IMG/VR virus record: IMGVR_UViG_3300044640_001517
Location: 1-64,000 of that record
DNA length: 64,000 nt
Reading direction: 5' to 3' (one strand)
Source of the DNA: a virus
Part shown: positions 1-7,825 of the stretch, one piece after another
How positions within the stretch are numbered: the stretch's first letter is position 1
Layout of the letters: each line of letters begins with the position of its first letter
The notes under the pieces: model-generated
The model's input: the letters and a program-made list of their open reading frames with translations, nothing else
The model's database searches: none
Told to the model about the DNA's origin: nothing
Made by a program: the position numbers and the translations under genes

Positions 1-632
1 TTCTTGTAGGTAACGCAACTAACGTTGCAACGTCTGTAGCGGTAACCGGCGATGTCACGATTACAAATGCTGGCGTCACTGCGATCGGTACGGGTGTTAT
101 CGTCAACGCAGACGTTAGCGCGTCCGCCGCGATCGCACTGAGCAAACTTGCGTCAGGAACATCTGCGCAGATACCAGTTGCAAACGCAACCGGTGTGCCT
201 ACGTATGTGTCGGTTACAGGTGACGTTACAATCACAAATGCTGGTGTCACGGCGATTGGATCAGGTGTAATTGTCAATGCTGACATCAGCGCAACTGCCG
301 CGATTGACCTTGGCAAACTTGCTGACATCTCAACCAGCGCGCAGACGGCGTCATATACACTTGTTCTAGCAGATAAGAACAAGATAGTAGAAATGAACGT
401 GGCAAGTGCAAACGTACTTACAGTACCTACCAATGCAAACGTTGCGTTTGCGGTAGGTTCTCAAATTCAAGTTCTCCAGACAGGCGCCGGTCAGTGCACA
501 ATTACTCCACAGGTGGCAGGCGTAACTATCAACGGAACACCTGGTCTGAAGACACGTGCGCAGTGGTCAATGGTTACACTGATCAAGCGCGCAACTGATA
601 CCTGGGTTGCCGTTGGAGACTTGTCAGCCTAG
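1..632 (+). CDS. Tail-fibre-like structural protein, 5' end outside window
   Basis: The reading frame is open from the first bases (first full codon at base 3), so this is the C-terminal 209 residues of a longer protein; the in-frame GTG at 195 lies inside a repeat and is not a likely start. The visible part has tandem 57-residue repeats (core VTGDVTITNAGVTAIG, then IVNAD and KLA), followed by a beta-rich C-terminal domain of about 90 residues (SYTLVLADKNKIVEMN onward). Low-complexity Thr/Val/Ala/Gly repeats with such an end domain are typical of phage fibres and other virion surface proteins. The next gene begins just after its stop, so they probably form one operon. Receptor binding or virion decoration is inferred only. 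Confidence 0.6.
   Translation, partial: LVGNATNVATSVAVTGDVTITNAGVTAIGTGVIVNADVSASAAIALSKLASGTSAQIPVANATGVPTYVSVTGDVTITNAGVTAIGSGVIVNADISATAAIDLGKLADISTSAQTASYTLVLADKNKIVEMNVASANVLTVPTNANVAFAVGSQIQVLQTGAGQCTITPQVAGVTINGTPGLKTRAQWSMVTLIKRATDTWVAVGDLSA
3..335 (+). repeat. Tandem 171-bp coding repeats in fibre gene
   Basis: A 171-bp (57-codon) unit starts at base 36 and recurs at base 207. Both copies encode VTGDVTITNAGVTAIG followed by VIVNAD and a KLA motif. The second copy is cut short at about 335, where the unique C-terminal domain starts. Bases 3-35 look like the end of another unit, so the array continues outside the window. Confidence 0.75.
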
Positions 633-638
633 TGATGG

Positions 639-1337
639 TTGACATGGTACGATCTAACCACTATGGTATTAAGAGACAGTGGCGGTAAAAAGCCAACCAC
701 TCCAACAATTGGAACTCCAACTGTCGGCAACACGCAGGTAAGTGTCGCGTTTACAGCTTCTACCTACATAGGAAAAGGAACAGTCACATACACAGCGACT
801 TCAAGTCCTGGTGGGTTTACCGCAACTGGAAGTTCGTCGCCTCTTGTAGTTACTGGTCTTACTAACGGAACTGCCTATACCTTTACCGTACGAGCCACCT
901 CATCAAGCGGCGTACAGTCGGATTCTTCAGCGGCTTCAAGCTCGGTTACGCCAGGCGTTGCGCCAAGCGCACCGACAATTGGAACAGCAACCGCTGGAAA
1001 CGCTCAAGCAACCGTAACCTTTACACAGGGTGCAACTGGAACTGCAGCGGCAGGCGCGGTTACATATAGGGCTACTTCAAGCCCTGGTGGTCTTGTTACT
1101 ACTGGTATCAACGTCACCTCACTAACGGTAACTGGTCTTACAAACGGAACCGCATACACATTTGTTGTAAGAGCGGAAAGCGCATTTGGTAATAGCCCTA
1201 ACTCTGCTTCTTCAAACTCTGTCACGCCGGTTGCGCCTCCATACTTTCCTCCATTCTTTCCTCCATTTTTCCCTCCATTCTTTCCTCCATTTTTCCCTCC
1301 ATTCTTTCCTCCGTTTTTTCCACCAGTATTTAAGTAG
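639..1337 (+). CDS. Two-domain fibronectin-III virion protein with (PPFF)n tail
   Basis: 232 residues: a short N-terminus, two fibronectin type III domains (about 20-107 and 110-197, each with TGLTNGTAYTF near the end), then a tail of one PPYF, six PPFF and one PPVF ending in FK. TTG at 639 is the first possible start after an in-frame stop at 633; ATG at 663 is an alternative, and neither has a clear ribosome-binding site. FnIII domains are common add-ons of virion surface proteins in phages. It follows the fibre gene and precedes the oxygenase cluster. The tail resembles the (PPVV)n end of the fibre at 36326-37828, which also ends PPxFK. Virion location is inferred. Confidence 0.65.
   Translation: MTWYDLTTMVLRDSGGKKPTTPTIGTPTVGNTQVSVAFTASTYIGKGTVTYTATSSPGGFTATGSSSPLVVTGLTNGTAYTFTVRATSSSGVQSDSSAASSSVTPGVAPSAPTIGTATAGNAQATVTFTQGATGTAAAGAVTYRATSSPGGLVTTGINVTSLTVTGLTNGTAYTFVVRAESAFGNSPNSASSNSVTPVAPPYFPPFFPPFFPPFFPPFFPPFFPPFFPPVFK
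1236..1331 (+). repeat. 12-bp tandem repeats coding PPFF
   Basis: Eight 12-bp units (CCTCCATTCTTT and variants) encode PPYF, six times PPFF, then PPVF. The alternation of TTC/TTT codons gives a visible 24-bp sub-period. The repeat is in frame with the FnIII gene and forms its C-terminus. Confidence 0.9.
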
Positions 1338-1343
1338 ACGCCG

Positions 1344-2060
1344 ATGGACGATCTTCGTCTTTCAGAGCTGTATAGAGAATACGAAAAGAATGGTTTTGCG
1401 GTTCTTGAGAACGTCATCGATGAAGAACTGATCACCGCATTCGAGAAAGAATATCCTCGAGAAAAATATACAGATATACCTCCGTATGCCTCGTACATTG
1501 CAGATCGAGCCGCATATATAAATAGCGAGATCATACGAAACATCATCTGTCATGAGACACTTGTAAGATTTTTGGCGCTGTCTGGGCAGCAGTATATGCT
1601 GCAAATAATTGAGGCGAGACGCGGGTCATCGCAGATTGACTGGCATATTGACTACTTTGGCGCAGATGATAAGCCGTGGGACGAGTTTGTGGTTGTTCAG
1701 GTCTGTCTGCAAGATGCAACAGAAGAGTCAGGACCGCTTGAGATTATTGAAGGTTCACATCTTTGGAACATTGATTGGAACGTAATCACAAAAGAAAATT
1801 GCGCAGAAAACGCAACTTCTTGCTGGAAGTACTACGAAAAAGCTATAGTAGATCATGCGCAAGAACCTCGTAAGTTCTTATGTAAACGAGGTGACATCGT
1901 GCTTTGGAGTGGATACGCAATGCACCGTGGCAGCAGACCTACTAGTCTATCGATTGAACGACACACGATGATCGGTAGGTATAACTCGTCAAAAAACCCA
2001 GAAGCAGAGTATCCAGATAAGCTCAAAAAACACGGTGAGATTTTGTACGTAGTCCATTGA
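1344..2060 (+). CDS. Phytanoyl-CoA dioxygenase (PhyH) family Fe(II)/2OG oxygenase
   Basis: 238 residues, the usual size for small bacterial PhyH-like enzymes. The iron triad is readable: H101 and D103 in WHIDYF, and H194 in YAMHRGS, with R206 suited to bind 2-oxoglutarate. The stretch ESGPLEIIEGSH (about 128-139) is the typical PhyH segment between the ligands. Such enzymes hydroxylate small molecules or conjugates using O2 and 2OG; the substrate cannot be read. It starts six bases after the FnIII gene and leads a run of oxygenase genes. It is more distant from its neighbours, which have the prolyl-hydroxylase layout. Confidence 0.8.
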   Translation: MDDLRLSELYREYEKNGFAVLENVIDEELITAFEKEYPREKYTDIPPYASYIADRAAYINSEIIRNIICHETLVRFLALSGQQYMLQIIEARRGSSQIDWHIDYFGADDKPWDEFVVVQVCLQDATEESGPLEIIEGSHLWNIDWNVITKENCAENATSCWKYYEKAIVDHAQEPRKFLCKRGDIVLWSGYAMHRGSRPTSLSIERHTMIGRYNSSKNPEAEYPDKLKKHGEILYVVH

Positions 2061-2072
2061 TACAATCAATCT

Positions 2073-2690
2073 ATGGACTCACCCTGGAAGATCCCACCTG
2101 GATATTTTGGCACTGGTCCCCAAAATGTAAAGATATTGAGAAACTTTATTGACCGCGAAGACGTGGAAAAGATCTATGCGTTTTCAAAGACAATAAACGA
2201 GTGGCTTACCGACGGCATGGAGGACACGTACAACGAAGATGGGACGTGCACGTACAGCTCTTGGTATTGGAAAGATCGACAATGCTCAAGCGAGATCTTG
2301 CAGAGACTAAGTCCTGAGATTCACGCGCTGATTGATTCATATATAGACAAGATGGCGATCGTTGCCGGAGAGCTATTCAACTGCGAACTTGAGAAACGTC
2401 CACCGTGTATCATCAGGTGGTTCCCCGGGATAGAGCAGCAGCCGCACGCGGACAAACAACTGCTCGACGGATCTCCAAATCCTTTTCAGGCCTATGACAT
2501 AAACTCGTTGTTCTACTACAATGACGACTTTGAGGGTGGTGAATTATATTATCCAGAGCTAGACATCGTGGTCAAACCTGAACCTGGTCTCGCGGTCATC
2601 CACCCCGGTGATATACATTATCTACATGGCGTAAAGACAATTACACAGGGTGAACGATTTACGTCACCGGTGTTCTACACAGTCAAATGA
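2073..2690 (+). CDS. Prolyl-4-hydroxylase-like Fe(II)/2OG oxygenase
   Basis: 205 residues with a double-stranded beta-helix of the P4H type. Ligands are H125 and D127 (PHADK), H185 (YLHGV) and R195 ten residues later for 2OG. The intervening segment FYYNDDFEGGELYYP followed by KPEPG is the signature of the P4H_2/2OG-FeII_Oxy group. Fold members hydroxylate proline, other residues or small molecules. Nothing indicates secretion. It is third in a tight + strand operon with spacings of a few bases. Catalysis is likely as all ligands are intact; the substrate is unknown. Confidence 0.82.
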   Translation: MDSPWKIPPGYFGTGPQNVKILRNFIDREDVEKIYAFSKTINEWLTDGMEDTYNEDGTCTYSSWYWKDRQCSSEILQRLSPEIHALIDSYIDKMAIVAGELFNCELEKRPPCIIRWFPGIEQQPHADKQLLDGSPNPFQAYDINSLFYYNDDFEGGELYYPELDIVVKPEPGLAVIHPGDIHYLHGVKTITQGERFTSPVFYTVK

Positions 2691-2697
2691 GGACAGA

Positions 2698-3381
2698 ATG
2701 ATTGCAGGAAAGAAGCCGCATAACGCTCTATCTCCACGCGTGCTTGTCTTTAATGACTTTCTGCCAGAAAGCGACTGGCAGACTGTAGACGCATACTGTA
2801 GATCCAAAGGCGACAGTTTTGAGTTTATCGGATACGGCTCGAACATGCGCTACAAAGAATACACACACTCGCAGCGTCATGACATCAAGTACCAGCGCTC
2901 GTATCTCTCTGACGACAAGAATGACACCGGAACCCGGCACGGCGATAACTACAAGATCTACATGGTTGATCTCACAAATACGTCACACTTTCTATACGAT
3001 GAACACACAGGTGAAACGCTATCGACGATGCTGCGCGTCACTCAACGGTTGATCTCTGACATTCATGGAAACCAGACAATATATGAAAGTGGACCGTGGT
3101 TGTCTCGAGCTCCTGCAGGTGGGCACATGAATCTCCACTGCGACGGGACGTTTATCGCCAATCCAGATTTAAGTACAGATTTTTCCGCCGTCTATTATGT
3201 CAATGATGACTACGAAGGCGGAGAACTGGTCATACCGGTAATCGGTGTAAAGATCAAACCAAAGGCAAACTCGCTTATTCTTTGGTCACATGTGTGGCAT
3301 GAAGACATGGCGCACGGTGTCTTACCAGTGACAAAAGGAGAGAGATACATGTCGCAAGGATTCTTTGCGTCTGTAGACTGA
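2698..3381 (+). CDS. Prolyl-4-hydroxylase-like Fe(II)/2OG oxygenase
   Basis: 227 residues from ATG 2698, preferred over an in-frame upstream start at 2650 because it follows the previous stop and has GAGGAC just upstream. Ligands are H147 and D149 (LHCDG), H206 (AHGVLP) and R216. YYVNDDYEGGELVIP and KPKANS mark the P4H-type core. The roughly 130-residue N-terminal part differs from the neighbours, suggesting a different substrate pocket. It is a separate paralogue rather than a recent duplicate of the previous gene. Function beyond hydroxylation is unknown. Confidence 0.82.
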   Translation: MIAGKKPHNALSPRVLVFNDFLPESDWQTVDAYCRSKGDSFEFIGYGSNMRYKEYTHSQRHDIKYQRSYLSDDKNDTGTRHGDNYKIYMVDLTNTSHFLYDEHTGETLSTMLRVTQRLISDIHGNQTIYESGPWLSRAPAGGHMNLHCDGTFIANPDLSTDFSAVYYVNDDYEGGELVIPVIGVKIKPKANSLILWSHVWHEDMAHGVLPVTKGERYMSQGFFASVD

Positions 3382-3384
3382 CAT

Positions 3385-4032
3385 ATGAACCCGATATATC
3401 TAAGTGACCCACGTCTAGGAGTTCTTGTCTACAAGAACGCACTGCCAAAAGAACTTGAGCTTGTCAATCGTCTAGAAAAGACAATCGGCAAAAGCACAAC
3501 TCCACCGTTTATGTGGATGGAGGCACTTGTCGGCTATGCACAAAAGATGCCTGAATACCGCGACTGTGTGGACTGCAAGATCGGCGATATCCATCTACAG
3601 CATCTTCCGCCACAGTTTGAAGAGCTTCGCAACATATACAACGATACGGTTGTCAATCTCCGTCGCTGTGTCGAAGACTATCAGCAGCGGTACAACATCG
3701 GGCTCAACTATATGGAGGCGATCAACTATGTTCGCTATGGTGAGAAGCAGCACTTCCAGGTGCACACGGATCACGGGTTTTCGTACACGTGCACAATGTC
3801 ATCGGTGATGTACCTTAACGACGAGTACGACGGCGGTGAACTATGGTTCCCGTATCTTGATCTCGAGTTCAAGCCAGAGTACGGAGACATCGTGCTATTC
3901 CCGTCAACGTACATATTTGCCCACGCTGCAAAACCGGTGACAAGCGGAGTCAAGTATTCCGCCGTAACGATGTTTGACTACAATGATCGAAACCATGATC
4001 TGCCGTCTAACTACGACTATTCAAGAGAGTAA
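3385..4032 (+). CDS. Prolyl-4-hydroxylase-like Fe(II)/2OG oxygenase with Lys as 2OG ligand
   Basis: 215 residues. H127 and D129 (VHTDH) and H180 (FAHAAKP) are the iron ligands. The residue ten after the distal His is K190 (SGVKYS) rather than the Arg of the neighbouring paralogues. Collagen-type prolyl 4-hydroxylases also use Lys to hold the 2OG carboxylate, so this is the gene most like a classical P4H by that criterion. YLNDEYDGGELWFP and KPEYGDIVLFPS are strong P4H-family segments. It starts three bases after the previous gene and is followed one base later by the DUF6065-like gene. Confidence 0.83.
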   Translation: MNPIYLSDPRLGVLVYKNALPKELELVNRLEKTIGKSTTPPFMWMEALVGYAQKMPEYRDCVDCKIGDIHLQHLPPQFEELRNIYNDTVVNLRRCVEDYQQRYNIGLNYMEAINYVRYGEKQHFQVHTDHGFSYTCTMSSVMYLNDEYDGGELWFPYLDLEFKPEYGDIVLFPSTYIFAHAAKPVTSGVKYSAVTMFDYNDRNHDLPSNYDYSRE

Positions 4033-4033
4033 G

Positions 4034-4735
4034 ATGCCAAAGTTCTCGCTTCTTCGCACATACCAAACGCCACCGGAGATTAGACAGTCGCGTCTCAAAC
4101 GAGAGTGGATGGACAATACGTATAAGAAACATGCGTATCAGTGTCTACCTATGACATACGCCAACGTCTACGGCTGGGAGCTTGTGTTGCCGCATGACGT
4201 TGTTGCGATCTGGGAAGGCGGAAATACACTCCCAAAGATACTTGAAGGCGCTGACTACGGCGGACGTCAACTTGCATACGGCGGAATCATTGGAATGGTT
4301 TCATTCTCAACAGGCTGGGTATTTAAGACAGAACCTGGCTATGAGACAATGATTGGTGGATCGCCAAACTACTTTGTTGACGGAGCCGAGGCCTTATCTG
4401 CAATAATCCCAAGTAGCTGGTGGCCAGATGAGTTTCAGATGAACTGGAAGATCAACAAGATCAATGAACCAGTCACGTTTGAGGCTGGAATGCCGTTTAT
4501 GTTCTTTACAATGTTTGACAGCAATGTACTTGATCGTGTAGAGTTTGACGTTGCAAATCTTTGGGATAACCCAGAGCTTATGCACAGTCGTCAAAAGTAC
4601 GGTGACCAAAAGATGAAAAATAATCAAGAAAATCCTTGGACATGGACAAAAGGAATACGCACCGGACTAGACGCCGATGGGAATACAATTGGACCAGAGT
4701 TTACAGGTTTGCCAAAGCTGAAGGAGCCAAAATGA
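4034..4735 (+). CDS. DUF6065-like protein
   Basis: 233 residues from ATG 4034; the longer frame from 3974 would overlap the oxygenase gene and is less likely. The layout (WMDNTYKKHAYQCLPMT, then ANVYGWEL, WEGG, FSTGWVF, a GGSPNYF stretch, and a central SSWWP) matches my recollection of DUF6065, a family of unknown function. There is no signal peptide or membrane segment. It sits among 2OG oxygenase, methyltransferase and glycosyltransferase genes, so a role in the same modification pathway is plausible. The family call comes from motif memory and could be confirmed by a profile search. Confidence 0.55.
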   Translation: MPKFSLLRTYQTPPEIRQSRLKREWMDNTYKKHAYQCLPMTYANVYGWELVLPHDVVAIWEGGNTLPKILEGADYGGRQLAYGGIIGMVSFSTGWVFKTEPGYETMIGGSPNYFVDGAEALSAIIPSSWWPDEFQMNWKINKINEPVTFEAGMPFMFFTMFDSNVLDRVEFDVANLWDNPELMHSRQKYGDQKMKNNQENPWTWTKGIRTGLDADGNTIGPEFTGLPKLKEPK

Positions 4736-4947
4736 AGTTAGGTGCATTTGACGAAGAGCGCGCTAAAAAAGAGGCAGTCTCGTACCTTGCAAAGTCACTT
4801 ACTGTACTTAGCTCAATACTTGACATTGACCTAGACTCATTCAATCCAGAAAATGCAAATCCGTATGGAATTGATAGTCCGTTTTACGCCTCATACGAAT
4901 GTTTGCGCGAAGAGTTTTATGCGTTTGGAAAGTTAGTAAATGAATAG
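4732..4947 (+). CDS. Hypothetical protein, 71 residues
   Basis: The start ATG at 4732 overlaps the stop of the previous gene as ATGA, the usual translational coupling; the longer frame from 4636 lies inside the DUF6065-like gene and reads basic, shadow-like sequence. The protein is mildly acidic and probably helical (SYLAKSLTVLSSILDIDLD), with a DSPFYASYECLREEFYAFG end. No family is recognised. It is cotranscribed with the genes on both sides, overlapping the next one by eight bases. Confidence 0.6.
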   Translation: MKLGAFDEERAKKEAVSYLAKSLTVLSSILDIDLDSFNPENANPYGIDSPFYASYECLREEFYAFGKLVNE

Positions 4948-5143
4948 TCCAGAAGAAAAAGATGAAATTGACATGAGTGTCCGTCGAGGAGAGTCTGTTA
5001 CAGATGTCTCAGACTGGGACAACGAGGTCATTGAGTGGGACTCAAGTACAGGAATCTACTATGTCGCCGGTAAGCCGGTAAGTATGTGCCAAGGTGTTGC
5101 AATGTTTAAGACGGAAGAAAATGACAATGAAAAGAAAGTATGA
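4940..5143 (+). CDS. Hypothetical acidic protein, 67 residues
   Basis: Small, very acidic protein (starts MNSPEEKDEIDM, contains SDWDNEVIEWDSSTGIYYVAGKPVS). It overlaps the previous gene by eight bases, and the next gene begins inside its last codons. No domain is recognised. The tight packing and its own codon structure argue that it is real; it could be a small accessory factor for the adjacent genes. Confidence 0.55.
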   Translation: MNSPEEKDEIDMSVRRGESVTDVSDWDNEVIEWDSSTGIYYVAGKPVSMCQGVAMFKTEENDNEKKV

Positions 5144-5501
5144 TCCAGCCGCGGACCTGGCGTACCGTTCATGCAACCTTGCTTCTTTGATGTACATACT
5201 TGGAATAGCCAGAGAAGACTTTGAAAAGACAACCATTGATGACGCAATCAATACAATTCGCGATAGGTACGTGTATAAGCATGACATCTCTACAAATATC
5301 GCGTCTCAAGAGTATATCAAGAAACAGAGTATTGTGCTTTCAAGAAACTTTAGACGCGCGTGGTTTGATGTCCAGGTTGCCGCATACGAGGTTGAACACA
5401 TGAAGTGCAGTTGCTACTACGTACAAACTGAACGCGTCTTAGGCGGACAGGAAAAAGTAGTATGCGACGTGTGCACTGAGGCTGGTAGATCGCATGAGTG
5501 A
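5127..5501 (+). CDS. Hypothetical protein with C-terminal cysteine pairs, 124 residues
   Basis: Start placed at ATG 5127, nine bases after GGAAG; ATG 5121 is also possible, and the frame from 5094 is unlikely. The protein is probably helical up to residue 90 (ASLMYILGIAREDFEKTTIDDAINTIRDRY), then has KCSCYY and CDVC near the C-terminus, a spacing that could bind zinc. No family is recognised. It overlaps the next gene by eight bases and belongs to the same operon. Confidence 0.55.
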   Translation: MKRKYDPAADLAYRSCNLASLMYILGIAREDFEKTTIDDAINTIRDRYVYKHDISTNIASQEYIKKQSIVLSRNFRRAWFDVQVAAYEVEHMKCSCYYVQTERVLGGQEKVVCDVCTEAGRSHE

Positions 5502-6237
5502 AGAAAAACGATACGAACCTCAGCGGTCATTTGACTACACAAAGTGGTTTATGGACTGGCGTCAGTTTGCTGATGAGTCAACTCGCAAAGATGGACCCGA
5601 GTCTGTCAAGATCGCAAACTATCTATTCAACACGGTAGGCGTTGATCGTAGAAATATAGCGACAGGTGGCGCGAGCGACTATGAGTTTGTTATCCACTAT
5701 CCGCGACCGCATCTTGCTGACTCGTACGGTCAGTCACAGTGGATGGCAATCTTGCTTATCCAGATGATTATGGACATTGCGCCAAAGAAGCACGTACTTG
5801 CGTTATCAGGCGGACTTGATCGATATCGACTCAAGCCTTTTCAAGATATCTTTGGCTCGTCAATTTACTTCTTAAACAATAAGAAGCTTGCAACCTACGA
5901 GATGTTCCAGCGCGAACATACGCCAATGCATTACGAAGTTGTAACAATGCAGCAACTCGAAGGCGATCCGCCAGGTAAGACGTGGGGATTTGACATGATC
6001 GTTGGCTGGTCACAGGACATGGAAAATCCATTTATCCCAGTTGATTTTTATGTAGATCGTCTTACTCCAGGTGGAGTAATGATCATCCAAAACTCGTCTG
6101 ACAGTGTGTTCTTGTACCATAATGATACGCAGGCAACACCAGTATGGGAGTATCATGAGGCTCTCAAGTCGCGAGATGACTGTCGTGTATATCACATACC
6201 TATCTTTTACGGACTAACGATTGTGGTGAAGGACTAG
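5494..6237 (+). CDS. Rossmann-type, possibly SAM-dependent methyltransferase-like protein
   Basis: 247 residues. The centre reads like a class I SAM-methyltransferase core: a strand KKHVLALSGG (about 109-118), a later WGFDMIVGW strand (about 166-174) and DRLTPGGVMIIQN (about 188-200), the usual D..L.pGG segment. The glycine motif I is not canonical, so methyltransferase activity is uncertain; it may be a degenerate or distant member. It lies between hypothetical genes and another 2OG oxygenase gene, four bases from the latter. Two clearer methyltransferase genes occur at 9840 and 17662. Confidence 0.45.
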   Translation: MSEEKRYEPQRSFDYTKWFMDWRQFADESTRKDGPESVKIANYLFNTVGVDRRNIATGGASDYEFVIHYPRPHLADSYGQSQWMAILLIQMIMDIAPKKHVLALSGGLDRYRLKPFQDIFGSSIYFLNNKKLATYEMFQREHTPMHYEVVTMQQLEGDPPGKTWGFDMIVGWSQDMENPFIPVDFYVDRLTPGGVMIIQNSSDSVFLYHNDTQATPVWEYHEALKSRDDCRVYHIPIFYGLTIVVKD

Positions 6238-6240
6238 ACA

Positions 6241-6912
6241 ATGATTGTAATAGATAACTGTCTTCCAGCAAAGCTATACAAAGAAGTGCTCAATGATGAC
6301 AAGTTCTTCCCCGAGACAATGGGTGGTGGAGACAGGATCGCGACCGAACTCAACTCGTATCATTACGAAAAGTCAAGTTGTTTTGCACCGTATATGTTCT
6401 GGGACGGTTGGTGGAGAAGTCCAGCAAACACACTACGCAAACGCGTAGTTCAGTCAATATGGAAGAATAACTTGCCATGCAAGAAAGAAGACATTCTTGG
6501 TTTTGAGTATTGGACGCGTACATATATGCCAGGCCAGTTCTTAGACGTACACGTCGATGAAGACACATTTTTGTATGAAGACAGCAAGATCTTTAGCGGC
6601 CCGCATATTGGATCGATATACTACGGACTCGATAATCTTGAGGGTGGTTTTGTCGAGATCCACAACGCAAAGTTGATCGACGGAACGCCTCTTGCAATCG
6701 AACGTGAAAACGTAGATCCAATTCTTTCTCCAATTGAAGAGCGCGAAAGAATAGCATATCGAGGAAATCGTCTAATCATCTTTGACGCTGGACACGTTAT
6801 GCATGGAACTACTCCGGCAAAAAGTGGAATACGTCAAGTTATGGTCATAAACGTATGGCACAAAGATCACCCGCCTGTGGCACTAGAAAAGAACACGTTC
6901 TACTATGAATAA
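6241..6912 (+). CDS. Fe(II)/2OG oxygenase, P4H-like
   Basis: 223 residues. H104 and D106 (VHVDED), H188 (VMHGTTP) and R198 give a complete iron/2OG site with the +10 His-to-Arg spacing of the group. Between the ligands lie GSIYYGLDNLEGGFVEI and a longer insert (about 145-170, ending in EERERIAYRGNRLIIFDAG), unlike the compact neighbours. The insert may form a lid over the active site. The gene is four bases from its upstream neighbour and overlaps the next oxygenase gene by eight bases. Confidence 0.8.
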   Translation: MIVIDNCLPAKLYKEVLNDDKFFPETMGGGDRIATELNSYHYEKSSCFAPYMFWDGWWRSPANTLRKRVVQSIWKNNLPCKKEDILGFEYWTRTYMPGQFLDVHVDEDTFLYEDSKIFSGPHIGSIYYGLDNLEGGFVEIHNAKLIDGTPLAIERENVDPILSPIEERERIAYRGNRLIIFDAGHVMHGTTPAKSGIRQVMVINVWHKDHPPVALEKNTFYYE

Positions 6913-7825
6913 TGTCGAGTCAATACAACTGATCGCGGTGCATGCCTACAAGACAGCACTAGATGGAATAGACAACGAAAAGCTCATTGAAGAAATTAGG
7001 ACCCACGACGGGACAATCGCCGAGCACTATCTACAGAACAAGCATCACACGTATTATGAAGACCAACGGTATCCGTTTGGAAGACCAGAGTCAGAGAAAC
7101 TAATTGAGACACTTACTACTGCGGTAAGCCAGATCGTTGGAAGAGACATGATCCTCGAAGAGATCTGGACGTTGACGCTGCAGAAGGGTAACTCAGTTGC
7201 CTGGCATTCTCACAAGTCAAACACACATCTACATCCAGAAGAGTTTTTCTCAATAGCCTACTATCCAAACGCCCAAGAAGGTAGCGCGGATCTGATCTTC
7301 ACAACAACAGCATGCAACACACTTGAGCATAGCACAATTGTTGAAGTGTCTACCGGCACGCTGGTCGTGTTCAACTCATTTGTGACCCACATGACAAGTA
7401 GGCATTTACTTGACGAAGAACGCGTGGTGATCAGCGCAAACTTCTCGCCGGCGCAGCTAAACAACGCGCCTACCCAAGACTGGACTGCGTACTCACGACC
7501 AATATGGTCTGAGTATGAAAAGAAACTAAATGCGTATGATAAGACATTTATTGCAAAGGTGCATACACCGTTTGGTGAAGAAAGCTACATGATAGGTCTT
7601 CGTAATGACGGCACAGGTGAAGTAACAATTGACAACAATGTTCAAGCGTTTAGTACCTACAATCTAACAGATACACTATTTGAGACATCGTTTCAAGTAA
7701 ACGTACCTATGACAACTGTAGTTGCAATTAGATTTTCAATCGATAGTGTGACAAATACAATAGACGGTCTTGTCAAGATCGGAGATTTTTTAGCATGCGC
7801 GCTTACAGGAGAGAAGGTTAAGTAG
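6905..7825 (+). CDS. Fe(II)/2OG oxygenase of the 2OG-FeII_Oxy_5 type with extra C-terminal domain
   Basis: 306 residues. The core resembles the PF13759 group: WHSHKSNTHLHPEEFFS (100-116), then GTLVVFNSFVTHMTS and ERVVISANFSP with H162 and R173. In place of the usual HxD there are HxH pairs (H101/H103 and H108/H110), which is the pattern remembered for this group. After about residue 205 there is a roughly 90-residue domain, probably beta-rich, not recognised. It overlaps the gene before by eight bases and the next by one, so all three are translationally coupled. Confidence 0.7.
   Translation: MNNVESIQLIAVHAYKTALDGIDNEKLIEEIRTHDGTIAEHYLQNKHHTYYEDQRYPFGRPESEKLIETLTTAVSQIVGRDMILEEIWTLTLQKGNSVAWHSHKSNTHLHPEEFFSIAYYPNAQEGSADLIFTTTACNTLEHSTIVEVSTGTLVVFNSFVTHMTSRHLLDEERVVISANFSPAQLNNAPTQDWTAYSRPIWSEYEKKLNAYDKTFIAKVHTPFGEESYMIGLRNDGTGEVTIDNNVQAFSTYNLTDTLFETSFQVNVPMTTVVAIRFSIDSVTNTIDGLVKIGDFLACALTGEKVK

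Noticed and set aside
1236-1331. Short regular repeats as a possible CRISPR array
   Set aside because: Units are contiguous 12-bp coding repeats without spacers, and no cas genes are present.
1004-1546. Minus-strand open frame of 180 codons containing GGKN repeats
   Set aside because: It is antisense to the PPFF repeat and the PhyH gene, has no start signal, and its repeats are the mirror of the coding repeat.
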